64,000 nucleotides of DNA. It comes from an uncultured Sphaerochaeta sp. (GTDB lineage: Bacteria; Spirochaetota; Spirochaetia; Sphaerochaetales; Sphaerochaetaceae). The notes beneath the pieces are model-generated. The model was not told where the DNA came from and ran no database searches. It saw only the letters and a list, made by a program, of their open reading frames with translations. The DNA lies in the NCBI RefSeq assembly GCF_963676285.1, contig NZ_OY781063.1, positions 434,001-498,000 of the forward strand, written 5' to 3'. The stretch's first letter is position 1, and each line of letters starts with the position of its first letter. Shown here piece after piece: positions 26,250 through 35,813 of this stretch. The position numbers and the translations under genes were made by a program.

Positions 26250-28112
26250 ATGAATGTACTCTCATTGGAATCGGTCTCAAAGACCCTCAAAGACGAACCA
26301 CTGTTTCAAGATGTCAGTTTTGGACTGGAAGAGGGGGACCATGTTGCCCTGATCGGTCGAAACGGGGAAGGTAAATCAACCTTTCTCAAGATACTCGCAG
26401 GACAGGTTGTACCAGACAGCGGAACCATCGCGATGAAAAATGACACTGACCTGGTCATGTTGGAACAGGGAGTACAATTCAGGGAAAAAGAAACAGTCTC
26501 TTCTTATCTCCTGCAAGGAAGCGGGATAAGGATTGCCACCTGGAACGCGTATCAACATGCCCTTGCCCATCCAGAGGATGAAGCAAACCTGATCAGGCAG
26601 AGTGAGTTGATGGAAAGCCATGATGTATGGAACCTCCAGAGTGACTATACCTCCCTTCTTGGAGAGCTTGGGCTGTATGATCTCTTGGATTCCCCTATGG
26701 CCACGCTCTCTGGGGGCATGCAGAAAAAGGTGGCTATAGCAAGGGTGCTCGCATCCCGCCCTACCATGTTGCTTCTCGATGAGCCGACCAACCACCTCGA
26801 CATAGAAACCATTGAATGGATGGAGTCCTACCTGAAAGGTAGTCCTGCCACCATTATACTGGTAACTCATGACCGGTATTTTCTCGATACTGTCTGTAGA
26901 ACAATTCTTGAGTTGGATGGGGGACAGATGTATCTCCACCCTGGTTCCTTCGCCGATTACCTCGCACGGCGAGAACAGCGCATCGAGAGATTGCAAAAAG
27001 AACAGGATAGACTGAGTACCATCCTCAGGAGGGAACTTGCCTGGCTTAGGCGTGGGCCAAAGGCCCGAACAGGAAAGGATAGCGGCAGAAAGGACCGCAT
27101 CGAGGCAATGCTTGCAAACCAAGCCATGGTTGGAGACCAGGCACAAAAATCCTTTCAGTCAGCAAGCAGAAGATTGGGAAAGAAGATTCTTGAAGCCAAA
27201 CATCTCAGCAAGGCTTTTGGAGAAGATACCATCATCTCTGATTTCTCATTCTCCTTTACCAAAGGAAAGAAAATTGGAGTAGTGGGTCCAAATGGCAGCG
27301 GCAAAACCACCCTACTGGATCTGCTTTGCGCTCACCTCCCCAGTGACAGTGGTTCACTTGATATTGGAGTAAATACCATGTTCGCTTACTACGACCAGAC
27401 AGGCAGAAATCTTGAAAGTGGAAAAACCATTCTGGAGTATGTGGAAGAGATTGCCACCCAGGTGGTGCTTGGTCCCTCCGAGGTTGTAAGTGCTGCAAAG
27501 TTCCTTGAACTCTTTGGGTTCCCCACTTCCATGCATAGAAGCACCATCGCAACATTATCTGGAGGAGAGAAGCGACGGCTTTACCTGGTCTCCCGCCTTC
27601 TTTCCAATCCAAACTTCCTGATGCTCGATGAGCCGACCAACGATCTTGACCTCCCCACCATGGAGAACCTTGAACAGTACATTCAGGATTTTGAGGGATG
27701 TGTACTCATCGTCTCCCATGACCGAGCATTCCTGGACCTTACCTGTGACGAACTCTTTGTGCTCGAGGAAGGAGGCACAGTTCGCTATGAGGCACAGCGT
27801 TACAGCCAGTGGAGAGAGCAAGCACAAAGCATTCCATCAAAACAGAAAGAGGAGCCGGAGGCACCGGTGCAGAAGGCGCCAAGGAAATCAGAACAGAAAG
27901 GACTCTCCTACCGAGAGAGGCAGGAGTTTGAGGCACTTGAGGAGAAAATGAGCGTACTTTCTGAGCGTATCGATACCTTGGAAGCAAGCTTCTCACATGC
28001 TGAGACCACGGATGACGGAACCCTTGCAGAAAGAACTGAAACATATCATGCCCTACGAGTGGAACTCGACATGGCAGAGCAAAGGTGGTTGGAACTTGCG
28101 GAAAAACTCTAG
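26250..28112 (+). CDS. uup: ABC-F ATPase, Uup type
   Basis: The 620-residue protein has two ABC domains without membrane segments: Walker A GRNGEGKST and GPNGSGKTT, signatures LSGGMQKKVAIA and LSGGEKRRLYLV, Walker B LLLDEPTNHLDIET and LMLDEPTNDLDLPT. Between them RRELAWLRRGPKARTGK is the Uup-type linker, and the C terminus (after about 545) is a charged coiled-coil domain, as in Uup. ABC-F proteins bind the ribosomal E site or, for Uup, also affect transposon excision and branched DNA. No strong ribosome-binding site is seen before the ATG. Confidence 0.9.
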   Translation: MNVLSLESVSKTLKDEPLFQDVSFGLEEGDHVALIGRNGEGKSTFLKILAGQVVPDSGTIAMKNDTDLVMLEQGVQFREKETVSSYLLQGSGIRIATWNAYQHALAHPEDEANLIRQSELMESHDVWNLQSDYTSLLGELGLYDLLDSPMATLSGGMQKKVAIARVLASRPTMLLLDEPTNHLDIETIEWMESYLKGSPATIILVTHDRYFLDTVCRTILELDGGQMYLHPGSFADYLARREQRIERLQKEQDRLSTILRRELAWLRRGPKARTGKDSGRKDRIEAMLANQAMVGDQAQKSFQSASRRLGKKILEAKHLSKAFGEDTIISDFSFSFTKGKKIGVVGPNGSGKTTLLDLLCAHLPSDSGSLDIGVNTMFAYYDQTGRNLESGKTILEYVEEIATQVVLGPSEVVSAAKFLELFGFPTSMHRSTIATLSGGEKRRLYLVSRLLSNPNFLMLDEPTNDLDLPTMENLEQYIQDFEGCVLIVSHDRAFLDLTCDELFVLEEGGTVRYEAQRYSQWREQAQSIPSKQKEEPEAPVQKAPRKSEQKGLSYRERQEFEALEEKMSVLSERIDTLEASFSHAETTDDGTLAERTETYHALRVELDMAEQRWLELAEKL

Positions 28113-29379
28113 GAAACTGTTAGTTCTATGGTTCATTTTGCTGCTCAGTACAGCTTCTGTATCAGCGAATATCGAGTCTCTTACAATAGGAAGCAACAAT
28201 GACTGGTATACGATGGGAATCGGTCATAACCATGATGACGGACTGTCCTATGGCTCCACGGTAGAAGCGGTACTCCCCTCCTCCTTTACCCTGAACCTTG
28301 CCACGGGTGGCTACACTGACCGTCTCGATACCATGCAACGCTATGATGTCATCTCACTCATGGCTTCATACCCACTACAGGGTCAACTGTTCACCTTTAC
28401 ACCAAGAGCAGGTTTGGTTGCCTCAGGCAATCTGGGATTCAATGAGGCACAGAATTATCTCCATAGCCTTATTGGCCGAGACCTTCTCACGCTTACCTAC
28501 ACTGCTGATGAGATCTCCTTACATCCATCGCTTGGAGGCAGAGCAGCGCTAGGGGCAAACATTGGTAGCATGAGAGCATCAGTGGAGTTTGACCTGGATT
28601 ATGCACATACCTGGGAACAAACATACAGCGGCAATATTCGGTTGCAGTTCGACTCTATTATCTCTGTGCGTTTGGGATATCTCCAGAGAAGTACCAACCA
28701 CACCTGCAGTGTTCATCAGGAGATGGTCGAACGTTACCAAGGAACCTTTCTCTCCTACCATTATGATGGTGGGCTGCTCCATACCCAGTTCATCTCATAC
28801 CTGGAAACAGGACGTTCTTTCGGTGGTTTCAGCTTTGATGTAGTCTCCTTGTGGAGGAAGAAACAATTTCGTTCTGCTGATTTCATTTTCTCCACAGGTT
28901 TTCTTTATGACCTCAATGGCCAACAGAATAGGCTATTCGCCTTCTCCCACAAGGATGTAAGTTTCGAGATACGCCACAAGAATGGTCCCATGTTCAATAA
29001 CATGGATGACCAGGATGACCGGCTCAACGTTGGCTCCTGGATGCTCGGCTATTCCTGGAAAATCACTCTTCACCCTCGCTTTGAGCCCTATGGAAAACTA
29101 CTTGCAGGTATACAGCGTTTCAATTTACAGCAGGACTATACCACTACGATTGTTGAATCACTACATCCCACGATTGCCATCGAGGTAGGCCTAAAGGGAT
29201 TGGGTATTCCTGGCTTGGTTATTGAACGGCAGAACTATCGCCTACGTTTCACCTCGACTCTCCAATATATTTTTGGCACTGATGAGGTTTCTACAGTAAA
29301 TCCCTATTTCACTGAGCACACCGGCCCCTGGCTCCTCATGACAGGCATCGTCATAGATGTGGAGCATGATCGGGAGTAG
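28096..29379 (+). CDS. exported outer-membrane beta-barrel protein, weakly LpxR-like
   Basis: The most plausible start is a TTG at 28096, which overlaps the end of uup, has AGGTGG about 7 bp upstream, and gives a signal peptide (LRKNSRKLLVLWFILLLSTASVSA). About 427 residues. The mature part alternates hydrophobic and polar residues in many short strands separated by turns and ends with strands (GPWLLMTGIVIDVEHDRE), consistent with a porin-like barrel. The opening NDWYTMGIGHNHDDGLSYG recalls the N-terminal region of LpxR (lipid A deacylase) proteins, but this is only a resemblance. The 3' end overlaps the convergent gene by 29 bp. Confidence 0.6.
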   Translation: MRKNSRKLLVLWFILLLSTASVSANIESLTIGSNNDWYTMGIGHNHDDGLSYGSTVEAVLPSSFTLNLATGGYTDRLDTMQRYDVISLMASYPLQGQLFTFTPRAGLVASGNLGFNEAQNYLHSLIGRDLLTLTYTADEISLHPSLGGRAALGANIGSMRASVEFDLDYAHTWEQTYSGNIRLQFDSIISVRLGYLQRSTNHTCSVHQEMVERYQGTFLSYHYDGGLLHTQFISYLETGRSFGGFSFDVVSLWRKKQFRSADFIFSTGFLYDLNGQQNRLFAFSHKDVSFEIRHKNGPMFNNMDDQDDRLNVGSWMLGYSWKITLHPRFEPYGKLLAGIQRFNLQQDYTTTIVESLHPTIAIEVGLKGLGIPGLVIERQNYRLRFTSTLQYIFGTDEVSTVNPYFTEHTGPWLLMTGIVIDVEHDRE

Positions 29380-32038
29380 GTAGGAAATCGAGGATTCCCT
29401 GGCCGTTCATACCAATGGTGATGGCCCAATCATCAGGTCCAAAGAGATAGGCAAATCGTACAAACGGCTGGAAGGCAAAAGAGGGTCCTCCCATCACGAA
29501 ATTGCCACTCAGGGTTGCCCCCACTGCCCAAGCATCTTCCCACTGTACTGCCCCATCGTCCAGATACCATGCAGTCTTAGCCGATAGTTCCAATCCAGCC
29601 TTGGTAATCCCTCCGTAGAGGAAAGGAATATCGAGCAGACCCAGCGGGAGAAGATAGGAAGCTGAAAGCCGAATCTTGGCATCCCCATCCCCCAGCGGAC
29701 GGAAGGAGAAGAGCGGATATGCACTCCCCACTCCCTGCGAGCTGGTAATACCAGAGAGAGATACCCGTGCCATATGACGGCCCCCGAACAGTCTCTGTTG
29801 ACGCATGATGCTTGAATAGGCCGCATACCACTGCGATGAGAAATCTCCATTTGTCAGAACCTGGATTCCAGCAGCCACTTCACTCATGCTCGGTCCATAG
29901 AAGTCGATGGTACGGTAATCCCTTGAAACCGAGGACCCTCCAATGGTTAGGGTTGCTGCTCCTGCCCAGTCAGAATAATTCGTAGATACAGAGAGAGATG
30001 GTTGGAGAGAAATCCTTTTGGTCGTTTTGAACCCTGAATGATAATACACAGGAAGGCCTACGGTCACTGAGGCATTGGTAAGGTATGTTGCTGAGTCGAT
30101 ATCATAGGTATTGAGATCACCGGTAAGCTGGAGGGAATAGTTGCCTCCAGCGTACTGGTAGACCACATTGGAGACCGGACGCATCCCTGTAAAGGAGTAT
30201 CCAACACTTCCGATCAGGCTCTGTTTCCTGAGATTGCTGGTAGCGTGAAACCAGAGGCCTGGTTGGATGCTGTTCGCTTCAATGAAGGGGAATGGAAGCA
30301 CAAGGTTGAGTCTCAGATTGTCCCGATAGCTGGAGATAGGATACTCACGTGCAATTTCAAACGTACCAGTCTCCATCTTTGCTTCAGGAAAAGTAACAGG
30401 GGAATACTCCATACGGTCGATCCCTACTGATTTCAGGGCATAACCCTCTGGAGTATAGGTCTCATAGATGAGGGTGTCCCCGTTGATACGCGCCGCAATG
30501 ATACCTGCAGGGTCACTGAAGAGCTTAATGGTCTCTTCTCCTTCTCTGTCATAACGGTAGACGCTGAACACTCCCTCCTGCTCTCCTACAAAGAGGATGG
30601 CACCATCCTCATCAAACAGGGGAGAGCGTAGTTCACTTTTCGTAGGTCCAACAAGTGTCTGAACCTTACCTTGCCGGTCCAATAGCTTGATAGAGGAGTT
30701 TCCCTCCTGCAATGCAAGGAAGACAAGCAAGGAGCCATCAGTATTCAAGGAAGGCTCAAGCAGACTTGTTCGTTCCTCCCTGTACAAGAGCTCCACAGAT
30801 TTCTCTTCCAAGTCAATTTCCACCAGCTCGTAGAAAGAGCCAGAAATACGGGAGGCTACTGCCCGATTGCCATCTCCACTGAGAGAGGGATGCACCAGGC
30901 GCTGGTTCTCAGTCAGGCGCTTAGATGTGCGGTTTTCCAAGTCCAATAGATAGAGGTCGCTGTAGCTCACCTGGGCAAGGGAGAGGCTGGAGGGATCTGT
31001 AGGGTCAACGGAATCAACAGAGAGCAAGGCAACTGTATCGGAGAGTGCAATTGATGATCGCCCAGAGATTGGGAGCGAGAAGAGACGCTCTGGTTCTTTT
31101 CCTTCCGCATAGCGATAGAGGGCAGAACCATCGTAGGGACTTTCACGGTAGCCAACCAGTCCAAGGCTTGTTTCATAAGGAAGATAGGAGTTTCCTTGAC
31201 CGCGTATACTGACCATCTCACCCTCGATGGCTTTATACGGTTTGCCTCTCTCTTCCAAGGCAAAGGTGAATAGCTCTTTTGCTGAATATCCTGTTACCTT
31301 GCGGAATGCAGGAGAGAGTCCCAGGAACGGAAAGGCTGCAAATCTCTCATTGATGGTGTTGAAGGCTTCAACGCCATAGGTTTTGATCAGATAGTCCACC
31401 ATCAGGTAGCCAGTGACATAGATACGGCCAGACGGGGCAAACGGACCGTTGTATGCACCCTGAGCCAGGCTCCACATGGCCCCTTCTTGTAGTGGTACTT
31501 GGTAAGAGAGCGCAAAGGGGAGCGAGTCCCCCCTTCCCCCCTCTGCAAATGCTGTCTCGGTATGTGTCGTGATCCCTTCTATCCACCAACCCGGCATAAA
31601 TACCGTACTGAAGGCATTCACACCAGGACCAAGAAATCCCAGGACCTTGGCAGGCCCAACCTTTGCATTCAAGTGGAGGTAGTGCGTCAACTCATGGGTG
31701 TAGAGGCTCCTCAACCAACTAGAGGTTCTGCTTCCGATAAACCGATTATCCGGGCTGGTAATGTACAGGTAGATGGAGGCTGGAAAGGGTGCATAGTATC
31801 CATTTGCCCAAGCGGTCTTACCTGTCATGACAACCGGTACTTTCCCATCACTCTCATAATCCAAGTATGATGCAAGGTTTTCATACACTTCATCTGCAAA
31901 GGAGGCAACCTCCTGTGCAAATATCTGGTCCTCTTCCTCGAAAATAATTCTGGTATGTTGGGTCTCTATCTGTTGGTAAGCAAAGACAGAGGACAGAATG
32001 GAACATAAGAATAGGATCAACAGTAGAATCTTGCGCAT
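29351..32038 (-). CDS. gluzincin-like metallopeptidase / beta-propeller / outer-membrane barrel fusion
   Basis: The ATG at 32038 has GGAGGT at 9 bp and a signal peptide (MRKILLLILFLCSILSSVFA). The 895-residue protein begins with a peptidase-MA-like domain: HELTHYLH (His115, Glu116, His119) followed 35 residues later by GWWIEG (Glu154), the gluzincin zinc-site pattern. The middle (about 280-560) carries repeating LYRYAEGKEPERLFSLP and LYLLDLENRTSKRLTEN units typical of TolB-like propeller blades. The last 300 residues look like a BamA/surface-antigen barrel. It may be a surface protease or an assembly factor; the substrate is unknown. Confidence 0.75.
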   Translation of the reverse strand: MRKILLLILFLCSILSSVFAYQQIETQHTRIIFEEEDQIFAQEVASFADEVYENLASYLDYESDGKVPVVMTGKTAWANGYYAPFPASIYLYITSPDNRFIGSRTSSWLRSLYTHELTHYLHLNAKVGPAKVLGFLGPGVNAFSTVFMPGWWIEGITTHTETAFAEGGRGDSLPFALSYQVPLQEGAMWSLAQGAYNGPFAPSGRIYVTGYLMVDYLIKTYGVEAFNTINERFAAFPFLGLSPAFRKVTGYSAKELFTFALEERGKPYKAIEGEMVSIRGQGNSYLPYETSLGLVGYRESPYDGSALYRYAEGKEPERLFSLPISGRSSIALSDTVALLSVDSVDPTDPSSLSLAQVSYSDLYLLDLENRTSKRLTENQRLVHPSLSGDGNRAVASRISGSFYELVEIDLEEKSVELLYREERTSLLEPSLNTDGSLLVFLALQEGNSSIKLLDRQGKVQTLVGPTKSELRSPLFDEDGAILFVGEQEGVFSVYRYDREGEETIKLFSDPAGIIAARINGDTLIYETYTPEGYALKSVGIDRMEYSPVTFPEAKMETGTFEIAREYPISSYRDNLRLNLVLPFPFIEANSIQPGLWFHATSNLRKQSLIGSVGYSFTGMRPVSNVVYQYAGGNYSLQLTGDLNTYDIDSATYLTNASVTVGLPVYYHSGFKTTKRISLQPSLSVSTNYSDWAGAATLTIGGSSVSRDYRTIDFYGPSMSEVAAGIQVLTNGDFSSQWYAAYSSIMRQQRLFGGRHMARVSLSGITSSQGVGSAYPLFSFRPLGDGDAKIRLSASYLLPLGLLDIPFLYGGITKAGLELSAKTAWYLDDGAVQWEDAWAVGATLSGNFVMGGPSFAFQPFVRFAYLFGPDDWAITIGMNGQGILDFLPTPDHAPHL

Positions 32039-32071
32039 CGAATGCATACCTCCGGGGGATACTAGTACCAA

Positions 32072-32575
32072 TGTACAATAGCCTGTTCCTGGGGTAAACA
32101 GGTAAGAAAATGGTTAAATACAGAATTTGCACTTAATTATCATTTTAGCAGAGTCAACCCTCGCCATTATCTAGCGACATTTATTCACATAGCTTTCGTT
32201 CTTCTGTCTCTAAACACAATCCAGAAAATAAATAGATACTTTACTCTTGACCTCTTACATAACCCAAATGACCGACGAGATTAGCTCCATTACGGATATG
32301 AACCTAATGGCTACTTCGACCTTTAAGAAATCATAGTGTTCATGTAAAACACTGGCTATGCACAGGGAAATCACTATTAAATACAATAATTTGTCTTTTT
32401 TCTCCTAAAGAATAAAGTATACTGGTTACCAAAATTGCGGGGATTACATGACTTAATGATTTGTCCAGAGTTAGAAGCAGATTTGTAAAATGAACGTTGA
32501 ATAACTACTGTAGAGACCGGATAGTGCACAAGCCTTGCCAAGTATTCCTCCTGCCACGATATCTGAGGAGTTTTC
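32072..32575. other. AT-rich intergenic region with no recognisable gene
   Basis: About 500 bp between divergent genes. It is AT-richer than its flanks. I find no open frame with a ribosome-binding site, no tRNA and no convincing promoter pair, although promoters for both flanking genes must lie here. Confidence 0.6.
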
Positions 32576-34498
32576 ATGCATTATTTTGAAGCCACCTTGC
32601 TTTCCATTGTTCTCATGCTGGCTATTCTAGTAGATGTCCTAAGATTTCCCTTGATAAAGAAGGACAGAGGGAGCCGCTTTTTTGCAGAATTGACGATAGC
32701 CTACTCAATATATCTTGTTATTACTATATTCATCTGTCTCGGGAGAGAGGGTATCGTACTATATCCAATACCCATTAACCGAATCTTATGGACATTGCAT
32801 TATCTTTCTTTCCCTTTGTTGTTGGGGATGTGGATGCATTTCAATGCTCTCAATGTCATTGACAATGAGAAGCTTGTGAACCTTCTCTCGCTGATTCATG
32901 CTATTCCGCTTGCAGTACTGACAATGATTGTCATTCTTGATATACCAAGACAGCAATTTTACCCGTTTAATATTGCCTATGAACACATGTTGCCCTCAGC
33001 GGGAACCACATATATGATTATTCTTTCCTTTTTCTTTTGTTTGGCTATGCTTCTACCTACATTAGGGCATCGAAAAGAATTACCAGGATCATTTTTATTC
33101 ATTTCCATGCTCTTGCCAGTGGCCTTTACAACATCGTTCATTGCCTTCTATGTTACACACACCCATGTCATGTTTACCATGGTAAATTCCTTTATGATGG
33201 TTCTCTATTACCTAATTGGGCAAAGAGATTCAGTACGGACCGACCCCTTAACAGGATTACCATCCTATGCACTTCTCAAACGAAAAATGATCCGTATATT
33301 CCGTTTTCGTTCTCCATATGCGGTAGTCCTTCTTGACATCGAAAACTTCAGATATTTCAACTCTAGGTATGGCCAATTCATTGGAGATCAGATGCTTATT
33401 AATCTGGCAGACTATCTGCGAACTCTTGCAAATGCAAATGAGGTATTTAGAATTTCCAATGACCAATTCTGTCTCTGCTTTCCTGCCACTAAAGAAGAAA
33501 CTGCCCTATCGATTACCAATCAAATAGAAAACAGATTGAATCAACCCTGGATACTTAACGAGAGATCGGTGCATATCCAAGTAAATATGGCGATAATCAG
33601 TATCCCTCAACAAGCGGAAACCTTGGAAGAGTTCAAACAAGCAGTCAACCAATTACTGCTCGAAATCAAAACAGTTCGCAGCAAGTCTCTCATTGTTTAT
33701 ACCCGTGAAAGCATGATCGATCATGAGCGTAAATTAAATATTATCTCCGCCTTACGTGAATCTATAAAATTTCCAGATCAGGTCGTAGTGCACTATCAAC
33801 CAATCTATGACGCAAAGACAGAACAACTCGTTTCGGCAGAAGCATTGATGAGAATAAAGGATCGCCACCTGGGATTTTTACAACCCGATGCGTTTATTTC
33901 GCTTGCTGAACAGACTGGACTGATCGTTCAACTCACTCAGATTGTACTCGCTAAAGTTTGTAGATTTATAAAACAACTTCCTGAAGACAATTCACCCTTG
34001 AGCCATATAGCCATGAATCTTTCTGGAGAAGATTTTGAATCGAAAACCCTAGGGAAAATACTTTTGAATATTATTGAAAAAGAAGGGGTCAATCCAAAGC
34101 AAATAGGGTTTGAGATTACCGAATCAGTGGTCCTTCAATCATATGAAACTGTTTCAGATGTTATGATTGAATTATCATTGAAGAAGATTACTTTTGCTCT
34201 GGATGATTTTGGAACAGGGTATTCAAATCTCCGTGCGTTGATTGATCTTCCTTATGATTATGTAAAATTTGATAAAAGCGTCATTCATGCCGCCGAGAAT
34301 AATCCTTCCATGTTATCCTTATTGACTGAGATGCTCCATAAGATGGGTAAGTGTGTGATTGCAGAAGGTGTTGAAACAAAGGAACAATTAGCCTTGATCA
34401 GAAGTGTCGGTATTGAGAGGGTACAAGGATATTATTTCTCAAAACCATTAGAAGAAGAAATTTTTCATAATCTGGTTGTAAAAGCACGAAAGGATTAA
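32576..34498 (+). CDS. polytopic membrane GGDEF(degenerate)-EAL protein
   Basis: Start ATG 32576 with GAGGAG 6 bp upstream. The 640-residue protein has an N-terminal bundle of about seven transmembrane helices (1-215), then DPLTGLPSYALLKRKM, a GGDEF-like domain whose active loop reads ISNDQF, and an EAL domain. The EAL motifs are intact: SAEALMRIKD, MNLSGEDF, EITESVV, DDFGTGYSNL, VKFDKSV, AEGVE, QGYYFSKP. It should be a c-di-GMP phosphodiesterase coupled to a membrane sensor. Codons are AT-richer than in neighbouring genes, so it may be a later arrival. It converges on the hypothetical gene at 34505. Confidence 0.9.
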   Translation: MHYFEATLLSIVLMLAILVDVLRFPLIKKDRGSRFFAELTIAYSIYLVITIFICLGREGIVLYPIPINRILWTLHYLSFPLLLGMWMHFNALNVIDNEKLVNLLSLIHAIPLAVLTMIVILDIPRQQFYPFNIAYEHMLPSAGTTYMIILSFFFCLAMLLPTLGHRKELPGSFLFISMLLPVAFTTSFIAFYVTHTHVMFTMVNSFMMVLYYLIGQRDSVRTDPLTGLPSYALLKRKMIRIFRFRSPYAVVLLDIENFRYFNSRYGQFIGDQMLINLADYLRTLANANEVFRISNDQFCLCFPATKEETALSITNQIENRLNQPWILNERSVHIQVNMAIISIPQQAETLEEFKQAVNQLLLEIKTVRSKSLIVYTRESMIDHERKLNIISALRESIKFPDQVVVHYQPIYDAKTEQLVSAEALMRIKDRHLGFLQPDAFISLAEQTGLIVQLTQIVLAKVCRFIKQLPEDNSPLSHIAMNLSGEDFESKTLGKILLNIIEKEGVNPKQIGFEITESVVLQSYETVSDVMIELSLKKITFALDDFGTGYSNLRALIDLPYDYVKFDKSVIHAAENNPSMLSLLTEMLHKMGKCVIAEGVETKEQLALIRSVGIERVQGYYFSKPLEEEIFHNLVVKARKD

Positions 34499-34504
34499 CA
34501 ACCC

Positions 34505-34963
34505 CTAGTAATTGGGTTTTGAGAGAAAGAATGCCACCGGCATCGCATCTGGATAATTTCCCCCAACAACCACGGGATTGTATCCCATTCTTTTTCTTTC
34601 GAGTATATCTCCAATCAAATCCGTCTCTCTGAAAAGTTCATCAGAGATGGGGATTGTGGCAGAAATCCAGAGATTGATCGGCAGTTGTTCTCCCCCGAGG
34701 AAATAGGTATCAAACGTAAAATAGTGATCCTGTATTTGTGCAATTCGGTACAAGAATTCGTCACCAGATACGCTTTCCTTCAAGTCCACCGAATCCAATT
34801 CCACAAGGTTCTTGTTCTTGACATGATAGAGTCCAGCAATCCTCTCCATACCGTTGGGGGATACTTCAGAAACAGATGCTTCACGATGAAGACATGAACC
34901 ATTGTCGTCAGGAGAATATGCCAAGAGCAAGAAATCCTTGGTGGATATAAATCGTATTCCCAT
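34505..34963 (-). CDS. hypothetical protein
   Basis: The ATG at 34963 (GGAGC about 10 bp upstream) gives 152 residues: MGIRFISTKDFLLLAYSPDD onward. The frame continues open upstream to 35101 and that part (KWFLVLMSVYWSSN) is hydrophobic, but it lacks a good start. There are no transmembrane helices in the shorter form. It has alternating strands and a late GYNPVVVGGNYPDAMPVAFFLSKPN. I recognise no family. Located between an EAL gene and the thi operon, with an AT-rich base composition shared with the EAL gene. Confidence 0.5.
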   Translation of the reverse strand: MGIRFISTKDFLLLAYSPDDNGSCLHREASVSEVSPNGMERIAGLYHVKNKNLVELDSVDLKESVSGDEFLYRIAQIQDHYFTFDTYFLGGEQLPINLWISATIPISDELFRETDLIGDILERKRMGYNPVVVGGNYPDAMPVAFFLSKPNY

Positions 34964-35153
34964 TATATTACTGCTCCAATAAACTGACATTAATACCAAA
35001 AACCATTTTCTAATATCGTATATGAAGGGTTTCCAGGCAACATCACCTTCACAAAAAGGCAAAAACCTCAGGACTCTCGTAGAGAACCGGCTAATCCGCA
35101 AGGAACCTCAAGGAGGCTTTCTAAACCAAGACTTATTTCCGAACTGTCTTGCT

Positions 35154-35813
35154 TCAAGTCCCCTGTATTGCAAGAGGAATAGGATGAACATACGCTTCTG
35201 AGCATTGTTTCAGTTCCTTGGCAGCAAGGAAGACGTCAGGTTGGTTGACGAGGGCTGAAACTACAGCAAACCCTTGTATACCATATGGGGCACATAACGG
35301 AATAGTCTCCTTGTTCATGCCTCCGATGGTCACAATTGGCAGGTTCACTGCTTTGCGTATTGCTTCCAATGTTTGTAGAGAAACATATGAAGCATCCTGT
35401 TTGGTCTGGGTGACAAACATAGCCCCAACCCCCAGATAGTCCGCTCCATCTGCCTGGGCTCTTTCAGCCTGGGCCACAGTATTCACAGAAACCCCTAACA
35501 AGCGGTTTGGTCCCAATATTGCACGTGTCTCAGAAACCGACAGATCATGTTGGCCTATATGTACCCCAATTGCATCCACCCCTACAGCAACTTCCAGCCG
35601 GTCATTGATCACCAGCGGGACATCATATGCATCGCAGAGCTGCTTGATTCGTTTTCCCAACATGATGAAGGCTTCGGTATCTAGATGTTTTTCCCGCAAT
35701 TGCACCATCGTGACACCACCATCAAGCGCTTGTTCAACACACGCTTCCAAGGTCTTCGTTCTCATGAGTGTTCGATCTGTTACCATATACAAGGCATAGT
35801 CCACCTTACACAT
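35154..35813 (-). CDS. thiE: thiamin-phosphate pyrophosphorylase
   Basis: Start ATG 35813, preceded by AGGAGG; it overlaps the end of cytX by 8 bp. The 219-residue barrel has VTMVQLREK, PLVINDRLEVA, GVHIGQHDL, GVSVNTVAQAERA, YLGVGAMFVTQTK and PIVTIGGMN, all characteristic. It joins HMP-PP and THZ-P to give thiamin monophosphate. It is the last gene of the operon under the triple TPP riboswitch. Confidence 0.95.
   Translation of the reverse strand: MCKVDYALYMVTDRTLMRTKTLEACVEQALDGGVTMVQLREKHLDTEAFIMLGKRIKQLCDAYDVPLVINDRLEVAVGVDAIGVHIGQHDLSVSETRAILGPNRLLGVSVNTVAQAERAQADGADYLGVGAMFVTQTKQDASYVSLQTLEAIRKAVNLPIVTIGGMNKETIPLCAPYGIQGFAVVSALVNQPDVFLAAKELKQCSEAYVHPIPLAIQGT

Noticed and set aside
32072..32575. 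tRNA or small RNA in the 500-bp gap
   Set aside because: No cloverleaf pattern or terminator hairpin could be found by eye.
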